Shown: positions 11,386 to 24,800, counted from the first letter of the stretch. The stretch is DNA of 64,000 nt from Enoplolaimus lenunculus (GCA_030248215.1 JASANG010001563.1:96299-160298); one strand, 5' to 3'. Program-made: numbers and translations. Notes: generated from the letters alone by a model not told the origin.

Positions 11386-12990
11386 TTAAGTTTCCCGGGA
11401 GCCAAAACGATTGTACATCGTCATTAGTTCAGCGATCCATGCCCTTAATCGGCGTAACCCCAACTCGCGCCTCCATCTTGCTCTCTGCGCGGGGGTGACA
11501 ACTACCGGATCTTCAGGTGGAATTTCCACCGGGTCCTCTCGATCACCTTCGCGCGGCGGCCCAGCTTCTTCCGCCATTCGCCGCAACTGTTCTTCCACCC
11601 GCTCGGACTGTGTAAGTTGTCCGGGGGCCAAAGGAATGCCGCTGGGGAGGGCGGGCTGGTTGGGCGACGGGGAGGCCAAGGGGAGTTGCCGCACGCACAG
11701 GTCTCGCCTGAAGGGCAGGTCGAGTGTCGGCCGCATCTTCTTGACCAGCTGCGGTAATGGTAGCGGTCCCCCAGTGTGCAGATAGCGCTCAGCGAGCTCG
11801 CTGTCGGGGACGCCGTCGAAGAGGTAATCCAGGCTGCAATGGTAGAAGTAGGGAGCTCCATGTGAGTAGAACTCCACCATTGCCAGGTAACCCTCGAGCA
11901 CGGCGCGGGCGGTGCAGGACAGCTCGCTGAGGGGCATCGGGGGCAGGAGGGTGACCCGCGGGCTATCTTGAAGTTCGGAGGCGAGCTCCGAGACGTGCGC
12001 ATACACTGAGTACGCCATGGTGCCAGGGTTCAGTTGGTCGGTGATAAGTTCTTCGAAGTACCGACTGTTGACTGACCCCGACTGCTCGTGGTAGTATGCG
12101 CCGTCGTCCCGCGGGTTGGAGGTACGCCCTGTCCACGCGAAGACGGAGTGGTAGCCACCGCAGATCGTGATGCGGAATACCAGAGGGGTGGCTACCAGAC
12201 GCGCGATCCGGCACAGGGTCGGTATGTCGGCGCCGGGAAACGCGATTACAGCGACATCCGGGTCGCCGTAGTACTCAGCCCACAGCGGGTAGGCTGACTC
12301 GTCGCCGACTATGATGTGGCGCCGATAGTACTGGCTGCCATGATCATAGTGCCGCGCGAGGTCCTCAATGGCGCGGCCGGCGATGTTGTTGTACTGGGTA
12401 ACGAGTTCCAGAGTGTTCTGGACCCCGTCTACGTCCTTGCCGGTGCCGAGTACGGGATCTCAGGGGTCGCAGTAAAGGACCTGATACTCTGAGATCCCGC
12501 GGAGATGTTCCCGCATCCCCGAAGCGGCGAACTTGTAATACGTCAGAGCGTACACAAGCGGCTCCAACATCGTCTCACGTCCAAGACGATGGAGCGTATC
12601 GCGGGGAGGCGGGATGCCTATACAGACATAGTCCCGGCAATCCGACGCGGTCGCCATCATCCAGCTGGCGGTAGCGGTTGGGTCGTGGCGAATATAATGC
12701 CACGCCGCGCCAAGGACCTGGATGACGCACCAGGCCGCGCCAAGTGGCGTTTGGAACGCAAAGCCAACAAATAGCAGGCTGAGGACCTGCGCGGTGCCGG
12801 GGAGGGCGGATAGTCGGAGGGCAGGGCGTGTGGTGTCGCGGGGGGCTGGGGGACAATAGTGGGGGCTCAGGGAGTATTCTGGGACAGGGTCATCGCCGAA
12901 AACCTCCGCACGGCGTCCGGATTGGCTTTCTTCACTGACGCCGTCCTCACCGTCGTTCTCAGGGTTGTTGTAGCCTCGGAAATCAGCCAT
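11386..12990 (-). pseudogene. GC-rich cargo ORF, SGNH-like, one in-frame TGA
   Basis: An ATG at 12990 in a strong Kozak setting (G at -3, G at +4) opens a 534-codon frame interrupted only at codon 177 by TGA (12462-12460). After the stop the frame stays open for 357 codons to 11386. Residues 1-60 are acidic and disordered. Residues 66-100 are hydrophobic and may cross a membrane. From about residue 226 the order of motifs recalls an SGNH/GDSL hydrolase: VGDESAY at 228-234 in the block I position, FPGADI at 251-256, CGGYHS at 277-282 in the block III position, and a later DGV..HTGG segment. The catalytic serine context is altered (GDES, not GDS), so activity is doubtful and the family call is an inference. 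The last 100 residues are Pro/Arg/Glu-rich. The TGA could be CpG decay of a CGA codon. GC content is far above the flanks, which suggests captured or recently acquired sequence. Confidence 0.55.
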
Positions 12991-12997
12991 GACCCTG

Positions 12998-13335
12998 TTG
13001 TTGTGTTTGTTGTTGTTGGTGGTGGTGGTGGTGGTTGTTGTTGTGTTGGTTGCAGCTGGTCTGGTGTTGTAGTTGCGGTTGTTGTGATTGTTGTGGTTGT
13101 TGCTGTTGGAGTTGTTGTTGCTGTTGTTGTTTGTTTTTGTTGCAGGCGTTGCTGCTGTTGCGATTGTTGTTGTCGTTGAGTTGCATTTGCTTTTGTTGCT
13201 CTTGTTGTTGTTGTTGTTGTTGTTGTAGCGGCAGTTGTGGTGCTGCTGCTACTGTTATTGTTGGCGTTGTTGCCGCTGTTGTTGTTACTTGCTGTTGTTG
13301 TTGCTGGTCGTTGTTGTTGCTGCTGCTATGAGCTT
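12998..13335. repeat. Degenerate TTG trinucleotide repeat
   Basis: About 340 bp of (TTG)n, with GGT, GCT and GTT variants, lie directly upstream of the ATG in element sense. In the minus reading frames this gives runs of Gln, Asn and His. It may extend the ORF N-terminus as a low-complexity tract or be untranslated leader. Confidence 0.8.
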
Positions 13336-15739
13336 CGGCTATAATTTATCTTCCAGGCAAGGTTAGTTATGACATTCAGAAAACATAAATTCACCACGAG
13401 GTTATGAAGCAGCTAAGAAAATATCCGGCCATTAACGCGGCGGCGGGCGATACTGCCCGGAGCCGGTTACTTTAATTTGAGAAGTTTGGAGTTTTGGACG
13501 GCTTAATGAGCACGCCAGTTATATGTTCAAGTTTTGATGGCTCTCTGAACCCTTGTCAGGATCTGATGTGGCGTATGTAATTTTATGCAGTAAACTGCAA
13601 CAGCTTATATTTTTATAAGGTACTAGCACACTCACTCCGGGGCACCCTAGTTCTGCCGAAGTGCCAGGGGAAAGGCATGGGGACGGGGAACGGAGGGGAC
13701 AATGTGATTTGCAAGTGACCTACAACAGTTAGCTTAGCAGGTAAATTTTCTTAAGTTGGGCCGCAATCTCTTGAGTAGAGTAGGGATCGAGAGTTCAAAT
13801 GATATCTCCTTATGACATCCAACTCGCGTGAGATTTCTCCGCTTGCACAGTTTCCGAGGGATTTCAAGACGATTTTACATCCTAAATCGTAGATCTACCA
13901 ATTATACGTTCGGTTCCTATTAAGTCCTAATGCTCTGTCCCTTATTGTGATATTCTGGCTTAAGATTTTCCACAACTCGGGTTCCTGCGCCCTGCCTGGA
14001 GACCGTCATAGCAGTCTTTTCTGCCTAGTTTCAGCGCTTGCACTGGTATTCTCGATGTTTCTCTTTCTCACCACAGGGCTTTTACTATTCGGTTAGGGTT
14101 TCCTTTTTCGTGTGGGGTTATTGAATTTAAGAAAAAGGACCTCTCATGCCTACCATACTGCGACTACGAGAGCCGCATTCAAAAAACGTTTACTGGTCTA
14201 GCTCTTAAAAGGGCTCCTTTGCACCAAAAGGGGTGCATGGGAGAAACCCGAGCTGGTTTATTCACAATCGGTTCTGTACAACCGTTGCGAGCTGGATTGA
14301 CAAGACTTGGTCAGCACCCTTTCTTAAGTGCATCTTGAAAGTATTTCTTCACAAGTGTTGTTGTTAACTGCACGTTGAGTGCACTGCCTGTTAACAGAGA
14401 GAAATTGCTTATTAGAAATTTGCGAAACGATAATGAGTGTAAGAAATTAACAGTTAAAATCTAAGGGAGGGGACATTAGTGAGTTATACGATCATTCTTA
14501 GCTGGACTAATTTTGTATAATACGTTAGCAGGTGGTGCATGGTCAACTGATTTTGGAATTGAACCGGAATTTTCGTTGCTCGTTGATTATGAGTTACGTC
14601 TATATACCTAACATACACCGTTTTACTCAAGAGTTTACATACATATCAACAAAATTTAGTGGAACTAAGTGTCCGGTAACTCTACTGCCTACGCCTTGTT
14701 GTGGTTCCGATAGTCACCCATGCTTACACTCACTGTACCCTGCGAATGACCCAAGGAGAGGGTTCTGTCCAAGAAACACAACTTAACTGGGTGATTCTAA
14801 GTCTGATCGCGCTACATCCTTTAGTGATATAGTAGAGCGGCCCTAACGGCTACATACCAATGTGATCGAGTAGTACGGCTACTTCTACCTTGGGTGAAAC
14901 CCCTTTTTTGTTGACTGCTGAGCGGCGTCACGGTTGTTTTTGAGCTTAGAAACCTTGCTTAGCCAATCTCCTCCCTTCTCATTGCCTAATTAGTTTCCGC
15001 TATGAAGCGAGGGAGGCTTAATTAGTGCATTCTGCGGCTGAGAGAGCCGATTTTCAAAAGCGGTTTCAATGATCCTGCTTGCAAAGGGTCTTCTGAGCAC
15101 AAAAGTGCAAGGCAAAAGCCCAAAAGTCGGTTCTGTACAATTTTTATATACATTCAACGAAGGCGGAACCGACAGTTTAATCCCACAGACTTTCTTAAGT
15201 GTCCTCCTAATTATTTGTCTCACAAGTGTTATTCCTTGGATAACACTGTGTACATGTTAACACGGATACAGTGTAACATGAAAACTTAAAATATTCCTAG
15301 GGGTTGTGAGATTTCTAAAGGAAGAAAGACCAACTTCATGATTCGGGCCATTAAGGGTGTAGGTAGCCGTTGGAGACCAACCACTCTGGCCCCGACACTT
15401 CAGCAAAACTTCGAACCTACGATTGGAGTCAAGCTCTGGAAATAGGAGGGCATCAGGGCTTTACTCAGAAATCCGTTCGGTTTTTGTAAGGCCGGTAGTT
15501 GAGGTTAGTTGCCTCAGTCCCGGCCCAGGATCAACAATTATTCGGCTTGGACCTTAAAGCTAGTTGGGGAAATTTGCTCCTAGCGGTACGGTATATCGTG
15601 TGGTCTGTACAGGAGTTTTAGCATCTGAAACTCCTTGGTTGCGGTATTCACGATAAGACATTAGCATGATTCGTGTCTTAATCCAGGTATGCGTGTGCTA
15701 TACTTAGGTTGAGAACGCCGATAATCAGAAAACTACGGT
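13336..15739. other. Element interior, non-coding, weak internal duplication
   Basis: I see no gene. Segments near 14265-14365 and 15122-15236 share, in the same order, cggttctgtacaa, ctttcttaagtg and cacaagtgtt, so they are old direct duplicates. In element sense this is part of an 8.5-kb leader between the 5' LTR and the ORF. Confidence 0.4.
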
Positions 15740-16219
15740 GTGGGTCGGCGATATGCTCCTAGAGCCGTAAAGGTTGCGTCTAAAATTAATTACAAGGATG
15801 TGTCCAAAATTGATTACAAGTATGCTTTCTATATATCTATTTTTTTTTTACTTTTCTATTTATCTTTATTTTGTTTCTTGTGTCAAAATATAGACGATTA
15901 CGCGCCTAAGAATGGCAGGCAAAAGCCTAATGCTGGTCCTAGATTTATTTACAATCGTTATGGTACAGTTAGCATTTATGGTCCATTTCCACCTCCGGTG
16001 TACGGGGAATTTGAGAACGGGAATGGTTTCGAACAATCATTACTAGCGCAATTTTCCTTTTTGTTTGTTTTTATTGGATTTTATTATTATATTTTTTTGT
16101 ATTTTCTATTTTTAGGAGGGCCTAACATGCCAAAATGCTGGGAAAGGACCAATGCCGTTCTTCAATATGTACAATTTGTTATGGTAAAAGGGGGGTCTGA
16201 CCGACACTTAGTAGGGTAA
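15740..16219 (+). other. 159-codon open frame with two T-rich tracts (doubtful gene)
   Basis: A plus-strand open frame, antisense to the element. Its two hydrophobic stretches are encoded by very T-rich DNA at about 15830-15890 and 16050-16116. Each T-rich tract ends in tag, like the 3' end of an intron. So the frame may be two membrane segments, two intron-like tracts between short exons, or a chance reading of low-complexity DNA. No homolog is recognised. I lean toward chance. Confidence 0.2.
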
Positions 16220-16745
16220 CCTTACACAGGTGGTTACTTCCTCATAAACATCATGTTAGATTTAATTACACAGGGTGCGGGTGTCAATGTTTTCTTATTC
16301 AAAAACGGTCAGGGGCTCTACTAAGTGTTCGCAAGATAACCGTAAACAAAAGGTGAGACGCTAGGTTGAGGAACGAAACAACAGGGAAAAGTTGTAAAAG
16401 TGTTTACTTGACGTCAAAGGGGAAGGTCCAACAATCATTCCTTCTAGAAGCAGAGGGGGGCATACTAATATGTGCTAAGCCGGATTAGGGTGGGTACGCA
16501 GATTTTAACTATTTTTACAACCAATTGTCATAGTCTCAGCATATGCTGAGCGCCCAGAGGTTAGTTTCGTAGTCACATTCGAATCAGTTAAGTTTCCTGG
16601 TCCGGTCGACGAGTTTCAAGTATTGTCTCAATGTTCAAATTAATATCCAATTCCAACTGATGTTCCAAAGTATTTTCCGTATTCTTAAATTCAACAAATA
16701 CGTTCGCATGGTATTAGTAATTTATTCGGTAGAAGTAAGTCCTCG
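16220..16745. other. Element interior, nothing recognised
   Basis: Non-coding sequence of mixed composition between the T-rich tracts and the tandem duplication. No repeat or gene is visible. Confidence 0.3.
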
Positions 16746-17853
16746 GGTGGCACTTCTTTGGTTTTAGTTCTGACGGGATGTTTAGGCCACAGGACTAGAT
16801 TCAAGTCCTCGAGGACTGATTTGAATCATTTAAATGGGGGAATGAACTGTTAATGAGATCACAAGGTTAGCTCTAGGTAGAGCTTAATGTTGATTCTGTG
16901 CCAACATCTTGAAAACCTTATAAAATTTTGATTTTAGTCGGGCACTTATCCTCAACTCTTTTGGTTGGGAGTTTAAATGTGGGTTTTTATGCCAGTGGGG
17001 AATTTAAAAGTCAAATTTTTCATTCAATTCATCAAATCAATAAAATCACAGTTCCCCATGGGTAACACAGAGCTGCCCACCCCTACCGACTGAGGGTGCG
17101 TTATCTCGTGCCCCAATGGACCAACTGGGCTGACCCCTACTAACTCGGCACGTTTCCTACGTCCGGCGTTCTCCGGTACAGCAAATTCAAACTTCATAAC
17201 AACATAAATAATACGACTCTACCGGTGTCAATCTGTCCGGGTGGTTGCTAGGAATTTCAGATTGGTAATCGAATCCCTCAGAGCGCGCAACCACTGAACG
17301 TGTTGAGCTTGGTCTTCAAGAAAATTTTTTACGGTCACTGTCGGGTTGACAGGACTGAATTTGCCTTGAAAGTAATTTGTTCGGCTTATCATGTGTGTGA
17401 TTCCCTTAGCTCGAGCCCAAGGGCGTGTAGATGGAATGGGGACAACATACATGTGGGTAACTCCAATACCACCTTAGAATTATGTATCCCATTGAAAAGT
17501 GTCCCATACCGTTTACTGAAAAGTGGTGTCAATGACAATTTTGGTCGTCCTGCCCCTCCTCGTCTGTGCCGTCAATAATTAAACGATCAAACTCGTCCAA
17601 CTATTCAATACTTCAAATTCAAATTAAAGAAAATTTTACCCTAAACCACACCGATTTTGAAAAACGCTGCGTAAAATTTATGGGGTGGTGTGGCCTCGGA
17701 ATTATGCCTCCCGCTCGATAAATTCCCCTAACTTCACGAGTCGGGACTGGCTAGAATATCCGATAGGGGCCGAATTAACTGTGCGGTGACCCGTAGATGC
17801 TCCTTTCCCGTGGTCACATTCCTACACCCAGTTAATTGGAGTTGTGGAAAAGA
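16746..17853 (-). repeat. 1,108-bp tandem duplication, unit 1
   Basis: It begins ggtggcacttctttgg and is followed head to tail by a second unit of exactly the same length. By eye the two differ at one base (T here, A in unit 2, near 17273). That change turns Asp into Val in the only minus-strand open frame of the unit (74 codons, 17452-17228), which gives no sign of selection on it. Confidence 0.9.
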
Positions 17854-18961
17854 GGTGGCACTTCTTTGGTTTTAGTTCTGACGGGATGTTTAGGCCACAG
17901 GACTAGATTCAAGTCCTCGAGGACTGATTTGAATCATTTAAATGGGGGAATGAACTGTTAATGAGATCACAAGGTTAGCTCTAGGTAGAGCTTAATGTTG
18001 ATTCTGTGCCAACATCTTGAAAACCTTATAAAATTTTGATTTTAGTCGGGCACTTATCCTCAACTCTTTTGGTTGGGAGTTTAAATGTGGGTTTTTATGC
18101 CAGTGGGGAATTTAAAAGTCAAATTTTTCATTCAATTCATCAAATCAATAAAATCACAGTTCCCCATGGGTAACACAGAGCTGCCCACCCCTACCGACTG
18201 AGGGTGCGTTATCTCGTGCCCCAATGGACCAACTGGGCTGACCCCTACTAACTCGGCACGTTTCCTACGTCCGGCGTTCTCCGGTACAGCAAATTCAAAC
18301 TTCATAACAACATAAATAATACGACTCTACCGGTGTCAATCTGTCCGGGTGGTTGCTAGGAATTTCAGATTGGTAATCGAAACCCTCAGAGCGCGCAACC
18401 ACTGAACGTGTTGAGCTTGGTCTTCAAGAAAATTTTTTACGGTCACTGTCGGGTTGACAGGACTGAATTTGCCTTGAAAGTAATTTGTTCGGCTTATCAT
18501 GTGTGTGATTCCCTTAGCTCGAGCCCAAGGGCGTGTAGATGGAATGGGGACAACATACATGTGGGTAACTCCAATACCACCTTAGAATTATGTATCCCAT
18601 TGAAAAGTGTCCCATACCGTTTACTGAAAAGTGGTGTCAATGACAATTTTGGTCGTCCTGCCCCTCCTCGTCTGTGCCGTCAATAATTAAACGATCAAAC
18701 TCGTCCAACTATTCAATACTTCAAATTCAAATTAAAGAAAATTTTACCCTAAACCACACCGATTTTGAAAAACGCTGCGTAAAATTTATGGGGTGGTGTG
18801 GCCTCGGAATTATGCCTCCCGCTCGATAAATTCCCCTAACTTCACGAGTCGGGACTGGCTAGAATATCCGATAGGGGCCGAATTAACTGTGCGGTGACCC
18901 GTAGATGCTCCTTTCCCGTGGTCACATTCCTACACCCAGTTAATTGGAGTTGTGGAAAAGA
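17854..18961 (-). repeat. 1,108-bp tandem duplication, unit 2
   Basis: A nearly perfect copy of 16746-17853, with no spacer. The equivalent 74-codon minus-strand frame is at 18560-18336. Such high identity means a very recent duplication, or conceivably an assembly artefact. Confidence 0.9.
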
Positions 18962-21875
18962 GGGGGGGTCAGATTTTGTACATCCAGGGCCTAGCGACTT
19001 GGCCCTGGGGATGGGGGGTAGATTGTCCTACTGGTGGTAAGCTGGATTTTGAAAAAACCTGACGCCCTCTTGTTGATTTTAAACGTTTCCACTCTGTCCT
19101 CTCCAACAATACAGATCTCCACCTGTAAATTACGCGTTTTTTACACCGGAAATACAAACATTCTTGGAGAATTCCAGGTTTCCGCGTGAGTTCAGTTCAG
19201 CTGGTTGTCGCCGGTTATGTCAAGTCTCGAGATTTTGCGTTTGAGTGCGGTAACACCCTCACGACAATTATGGACTTGTTTCACCCGGTTTTAGAAGTAC
19301 GTGTTAGGACTCCGTAAGCTCGGATAGTAAGCATGTCGCCGGTAATTTCGAAGGAAGCAAAATGATATTACTTTTGAATTCTACATCCCTCAGGCTTTTA
19401 TTCCATCCATTTTTCTCCGTTTGTCTACGGACTCCTGAGTATTGCTAGACAGAGGGTATATGTTCGTTGCGTCCCATACAGGCGGTTTGTTTATTTACGC
19501 GGAAAGTTTCATAAATTTTGGACAACTTCGAAAGGTGTTTAGGCATAGTGTGCAGTGGGGTACCCAAAGAAAAATGGTTGAGTGTACTATTTCAAATTTA
19601 ACGCACAACGGGATTTATAGCAAGGTACCCGGTTACAGGAAACTGGGCATCCCTTTTACAACCATGTTTCTTAGCCTGAATTTTCCCCCGACAGGCTGGC
19701 CGACCTTAAGGAGGAACATTCCCTCGAAACCCGTTGGGAGTGATCAAGTCCCGCCCGGTTGCGAAGTGGCGTGGTTGGTTCACTGCGAACCAGAGCCCTG
19801 ATGTGAGTTGGGTAGGGGCAAAGTCTAGTATTATAACAATTTGGGATGATTTGTTCTACAAGCCTGGTAAGTAAACGTCCACCGATGTTAGTTCCGGTGG
19901 CTGCGCACTGCACAAGTACTCCTTTCCTGTCGTAGGGTACGGATTTGTAATTAAATTAACATTAGCTGACAGGAGTATCTGATTTTAGCTCCTTGATAGA
20001 AATTGGGAGTGTTCAACCTGCACATTCGCTGGTGACTCGATTTTTATTTATAGCTTAATGCGCTTGCATTTTATGATTTTAAGGCTGAATTCCTAGCAGC
20101 TAGTATTATGGGTACACTTGTGTTCCTGAGTATGTACTAATTCTCGTTGGAAATTTTAGTTTCCTTGGCGGCAGTGTACATGTTTGTGGATAAAATTTAG
20201 TGGTGTCGGATGTGGCTCTGACAATTGTGACCAGCATCCGATCTCCCTTTTTAATTTTAGTGGCGCATACTCTAACATGAGAGGAACTTGGTGGTGTGAG
20301 TTGGATTTGCGAAGGGAGTTCGATTTAACGACTATCCAGAGCAATTAAAGAGAGAGAGCTGGTCCTCCAAGTTCCTCCCGTCAAACATGTTCATATACTT
20401 TAATATGTCTGTTCAGGTACGTGTTGAATGGGCGCCGCATTCATTTTGCGCGTTGGCTTGAGTGCTCAGACTTGATTCTATCTGTTCCGACCCATTAAAA
20501 GTCTGGGGGGTGGGATAACAGTAGGTTCTGACGCGGGGTGTGAATTACCACTTCCCATAAATTTCAAAAGAAACTAAATGGGACTCCGCAAAATTGCTGT
20601 ATTTAGCAGCTTTAATTGCCTATTTGACAAAGGGCAACCAACTCTGAGCACTCACTTCAATTAGGAAATTCGGGAAATGTACAACACACTTATTAGTTGA
20701 AGTCTGATATATTCTTCGGACTAAACGTATTAAGTCCTAACGAAGGCATCAAAATTGTCTAATTTGGTGCACATATTTTCCCGTAAATCCGTTGGGGAGA
20801 AGGCACAGTGTGCCATGTGGGCGGGTTCTCTGAGGCGAAATTTATGCTATTGCGATTCAAGTAAGCCTTCTAAGGGGTTGAGCATTTTTGCTAGAGCTGT
20901 TACTTTTATTCTGGGCTAAAGGTGCGGTTTTAGCATGTTGTCGATACACCCAGTCGAAAGGTGCACGCTGTAATATGTGTAATCTTAGTCTCAAGTTGAT
21001 TGTGAGATAGCCGTGGAACCGCAGTCGACCGCAACTGTTCCCCGGGTTATGTAAGTGTTCTTGGGCATCCCTTCCATCGGAGGTCGGGTTTCGAAAGGTG
21101 TGAGTAAATGCTTCATCTCAAAGAAATTTTCCGGTAATTAGAAAAAGAAACCGGTCTAAGGGGGGTTAGGCGCCTTACGTAAGATGCTGGGAGCTTGTCG
21201 AGCTTTGGACCATGTGCTCAATTCGAGCAAATGGCGTCCGGTTGGGGGTGGTGAACATAGCTTAGGTAGCACAATGGAAATTTTTCGTTGTGCTACAGAA
21301 TTTGTGAATTTTGGGCTAACACCTTAGAGGGACTCGTTAACGGACGCTCATCAAACTCCCAACAAGTTCACTATACGTACATAGCAAAATTAAAACAGTA
21401 GTACGTACATAGGATTCACTTCAAACTAATCATAGGCTGCCCAGAGTTTATTTAAGGAGGGCAGCCTGTTTAGTATAGTGCAGCAATCAAATGTACTAGC
21501 CTAAAGTTTAGTGGGCGAAAGCTATAGCTGCTCGAATTTTGCCTAAACCTGAAGCAGCTAGTTTCATAAGTACAAAACACTGCGTTTAAACCAGTATATA
21601 AAGCAGGTGTGCGAAAGACAGACCTCTCGGAGTTTTGCCTAATTCTATGCGAGAGGTCCCCCAAACTTAAGCAGCGTAATTAAATTAATACTTATAAACC
21701 AAAACTTCTTGAGGGATAGTTGCAGGCACACAGTTATATCAATAAGGTGGGGGATGGTCTAATGTTGGCTACTTGTCAAAAGTGGTCGAGTAATTTAGCA
21801 GTTTAAAGGTTGCCCGTAAGGCAAATTAAGTAAAGAAATTCAATTAAGGAATAGAAATAGATTCCCTAAAAATCT
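18962..21875. other. Element interior, non-coding leader
   Basis: Nearly 3 kb next to the 5' LTR in element sense. This is where gag would start in a normal LTR element, but no open frame of convincing length or composition is present on the minus strand. I see nothing else. Confidence 0.4.
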
Positions 21876-21893
21876 TCCACGGAGTAGCCCCCA
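21876..21893 (-). promoter_or_regulatory. Candidate tRNA primer-binding site
   Basis: In element sense the 5' LTR ends GTAACA, followed by CT and then TGGGGGCTACTCCGTGGA. A TGG two bases after the LTR end is where a primer-binding site pairing with a tRNA CCA end is expected. The matching tRNA was not identified. Confidence 0.35.
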
Positions 21894-21895
21894 AG

Positions 21896-24800
21896 TGTTA
21901 CGGGTACGATCAACGAGTATCCCTGCGGACGAATCCGAGATGATACTCTCACGCGTGTTCGTGGCCGTGGATCTGCCAAAGTAAGCTACTTGCCTAGAGG
22001 ATGACGGTCCCCCGGCGTGATATCAGGTTTTGAGAGTCACAAAATCCCTATATCGTCGTACGCCTAAGCCTGCCTATGCTCTAAGCTCTAACGAACCCCC
22101 GAGTGCGTGTAAGTGGGTCGCACCAGTAACAATTAGCTTTTTCTCCGTGAATTTTAGTACAACTGTGTGCTCACAACTATTTTTCATGGTTAGGCTGAAT
22201 GACACTTGGTCATAGGTATAGCTTAACCCTAGTCTTAGTCTTAGAAATTGGTTGGTTCTACCGGATTTTGTTTTACGTGGCCATAGGCCGTTTTGGCAGA
22301 AAGGCGGATCGATCCTAGCCTTTGAGGTTTTTGAGTGATTTTACTTGCCACTGATTCGAACCAGGGCTATTTGTTCATTTCTTGAGACTCCGATATTCAT
22401 ATAATTTTCATAATCGTTCAGAAGCTGGAGTTTGCTTTGACCCTGGGTTTTATCGTAATTTCAGCCGTGGCTCTTAGGCCAGGAATTTGCTGAGCGCTCC
22501 GGGTTCAAAATTGTACTCGGTTTAAAGTTTTGGTTTATTTAGGCTTTGTACACTTTATACATGCATCGCATAGTTAATGTAAAATACCTTGAGCCTGGTG
22601 ATTGAAATTTAAATGTGGTAGCGCGTCTTGATCTTATGATCTTATTTGCCTGTCGTTAATAGCAAGGGTAACAATGAGTATATTAATTGCTAGAAAAGCA
22701 TGGGTAACTTAGTTCAAGGGTTAGCTTCGGTAAGAGTTGCCTTATCCCAGATTTACCCCCTTGCCACTAACTACTCCAGCAAGGGAAACGTAGGCCTATC
22801 TTGGAGTTATGCTTGGTGTCTGGTGATGGGGAGTTTGGCTTGTCCAAGTGCAACCCTTCAGACAGACGCAGGTGGCCTCTGATGCTGGGAGCATAGTCTC
22901 TCGTAAGCCTAGGCCAGAATTTCCTACACATTGATTGGACTTCCCAGCCAAACTAACCATCCTTGCATTAACTAACTCCCGAGAGCTGCACGTGTATCGT
23001 AAGGTCTAGGGAGGGAGACTAGAAAATCATTAAGTCTCCATTGAACCTAAAGACTTGAACCTAACAAGTTTTCTAAGAAGACCTTGTGTCAGGTTTTAAT
23101 TTTCTTTGTGTCTGTTTCCGAGTGTAGCGTGACTCTATAGCCCTAAGCGTGATTTTTCACAGGCTGCACACTCAGCAGGGCCATGCCGCAAGCTTAGATC
23201 ATTGGGGCCTGGCTAGAATCGTCTCAAATCACAGGGTACATTGAAATTTTCTGGACGGTAGGCCTCAGCTCTTTTAGTTGCCATATCCTAAATGCTGAGC
23301 ATTAGGCTGAATTGGCCTCCCTACCGTGCTGACAATCAATCCTGCGAATGTTTTTGTCAATCTATGTTGTGCCTAATTTTCCTTAGAATTGTCACACCAA
23401 TGGCGCCTCCTTGCAGGTTTTCTGATTTTGAGTTTTTCCCCCCAAAGTTTATACAAAAATTTTCGTACCTGCGTTGTCGCCAACGTCAGGCAAATTTTAG
23501 CCCAAAATTTTACCCACACCCCCTTTGTGAAAACTGAAAATCCTAACTGGGCCCCTTCTTAAAATTTTGACCCCCGTGCGCAACGCACATAACCCCCCCT
23601 TGCTTCAGCGCCCCGAAACTCTCGTGCACACTAAGTCGCCTCCGTGTGCAGAGAGATCGGTTTGCTGTCGCGGCTCGAGCACGCGAGCGAAAACCGAAAA
23701 ATGTTAAACTGAACTGAATGTTCAGCCTGCGCAGCGTCCTTTTATACTGCCTGAGCCCCGAATTTTAGCCAATCAGTGCACCCCGAAAACAGACATCGTA
23801 ACTTCATTTCATTGGTCGGAAATTTCTAAGCTTTGATCAGCCAATACGAAATGATCACTGAATTAATTCTTAAGAGCCTGTGATTGGCTGATAAATTTTA
23901 ACGCGTCATCTACCGCCGGAAAGTTACAAGGGGACTAACGAAAGTTTCTCCTATCCAGGGTCTGAGTGCAAGGAAACAAGACGGTAGGGGGATAAGAAAA
24001 GTTATAACGGAATTTGTTTTTGTCTCCCCAACTTTAAAATATGACAACCACGTGCAGCTTTTATCGTGGAGCCTCCCCTTAACATCTGGTATGTTCACTT
24101 AGCATCTAATAACTACTTTAACAGCACAAAAAGAGTCAACTTCTACAATACAAAATGGTGGACGAAACAAACGGGGTGGGGACGACAGTTACAGACAAAT
24201 AGAAGCACACCAGAAAAGCGTAGGTATACATAAAAATACTCCGGATTAAACAATGGAACAAGAACATAAGCACTCAGAACATTCTATGACTGCATATAAA
24301 TGTAAAGGTCCAACACCTAAATTTTCTTAAGTGTAAACTTTTAAGACCCTTAATTATACCATGGACTAGCCTACACGAATTCTCTCAGTGAATCCTGTGT
24401 TGCGGAACTCAAGTTCTAACTCCTGGGTTGGTACTTAGTTCAAAGACGGCATAAGCCTATAGAAATGATGGTTTTGACCCGCGGTGACTCTGAGAACTAC
24501 GAAAGATCTCACGGGGTGTTTCTCTTAATTGACTAAACCAATTAAGTCAAAGGATAATGATTCCGAACGCAGGGAAGCCAGAGAACTTCTTCTTTCAAGT
24601 GTAACCGTGCAGGGTTCAAAAAATGGCCAGATCTCCCTAAATATCCGTCAGCGGGTCCTAATCGGGGTAGTTTTACTAACCGAAATAAAACGCTAAATTG
24701 AATAGTTCCAAATTTAATGCCATTCCCGTTAAACTGAAAATCGCGACTCCCAAATCCCACTGGCCAAGTGCTAAAAACATAAATTTTTCAATGTCCTAAG

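Noticed and set aside
12859-13331. Plus-strand Cys/Val-rich frames over the TTG repeat
   Set aside because: A translation artefact of (TTG)n opposite the real minus-strand ORF.
15740-16219. Envelope-like membrane protein
   Set aside because: The hydrophobic stretches come from T-rich DNA, the frame is antisense to the element, and no signal peptide or fusion-type motif is visible.
17228-17452. 74-codon minus-strand frame in each 1,108-bp unit as a gag remnant
   Set aside because: No gag motif or zinc knuckle, and the only difference between units is a non-synonymous change; too short to support.
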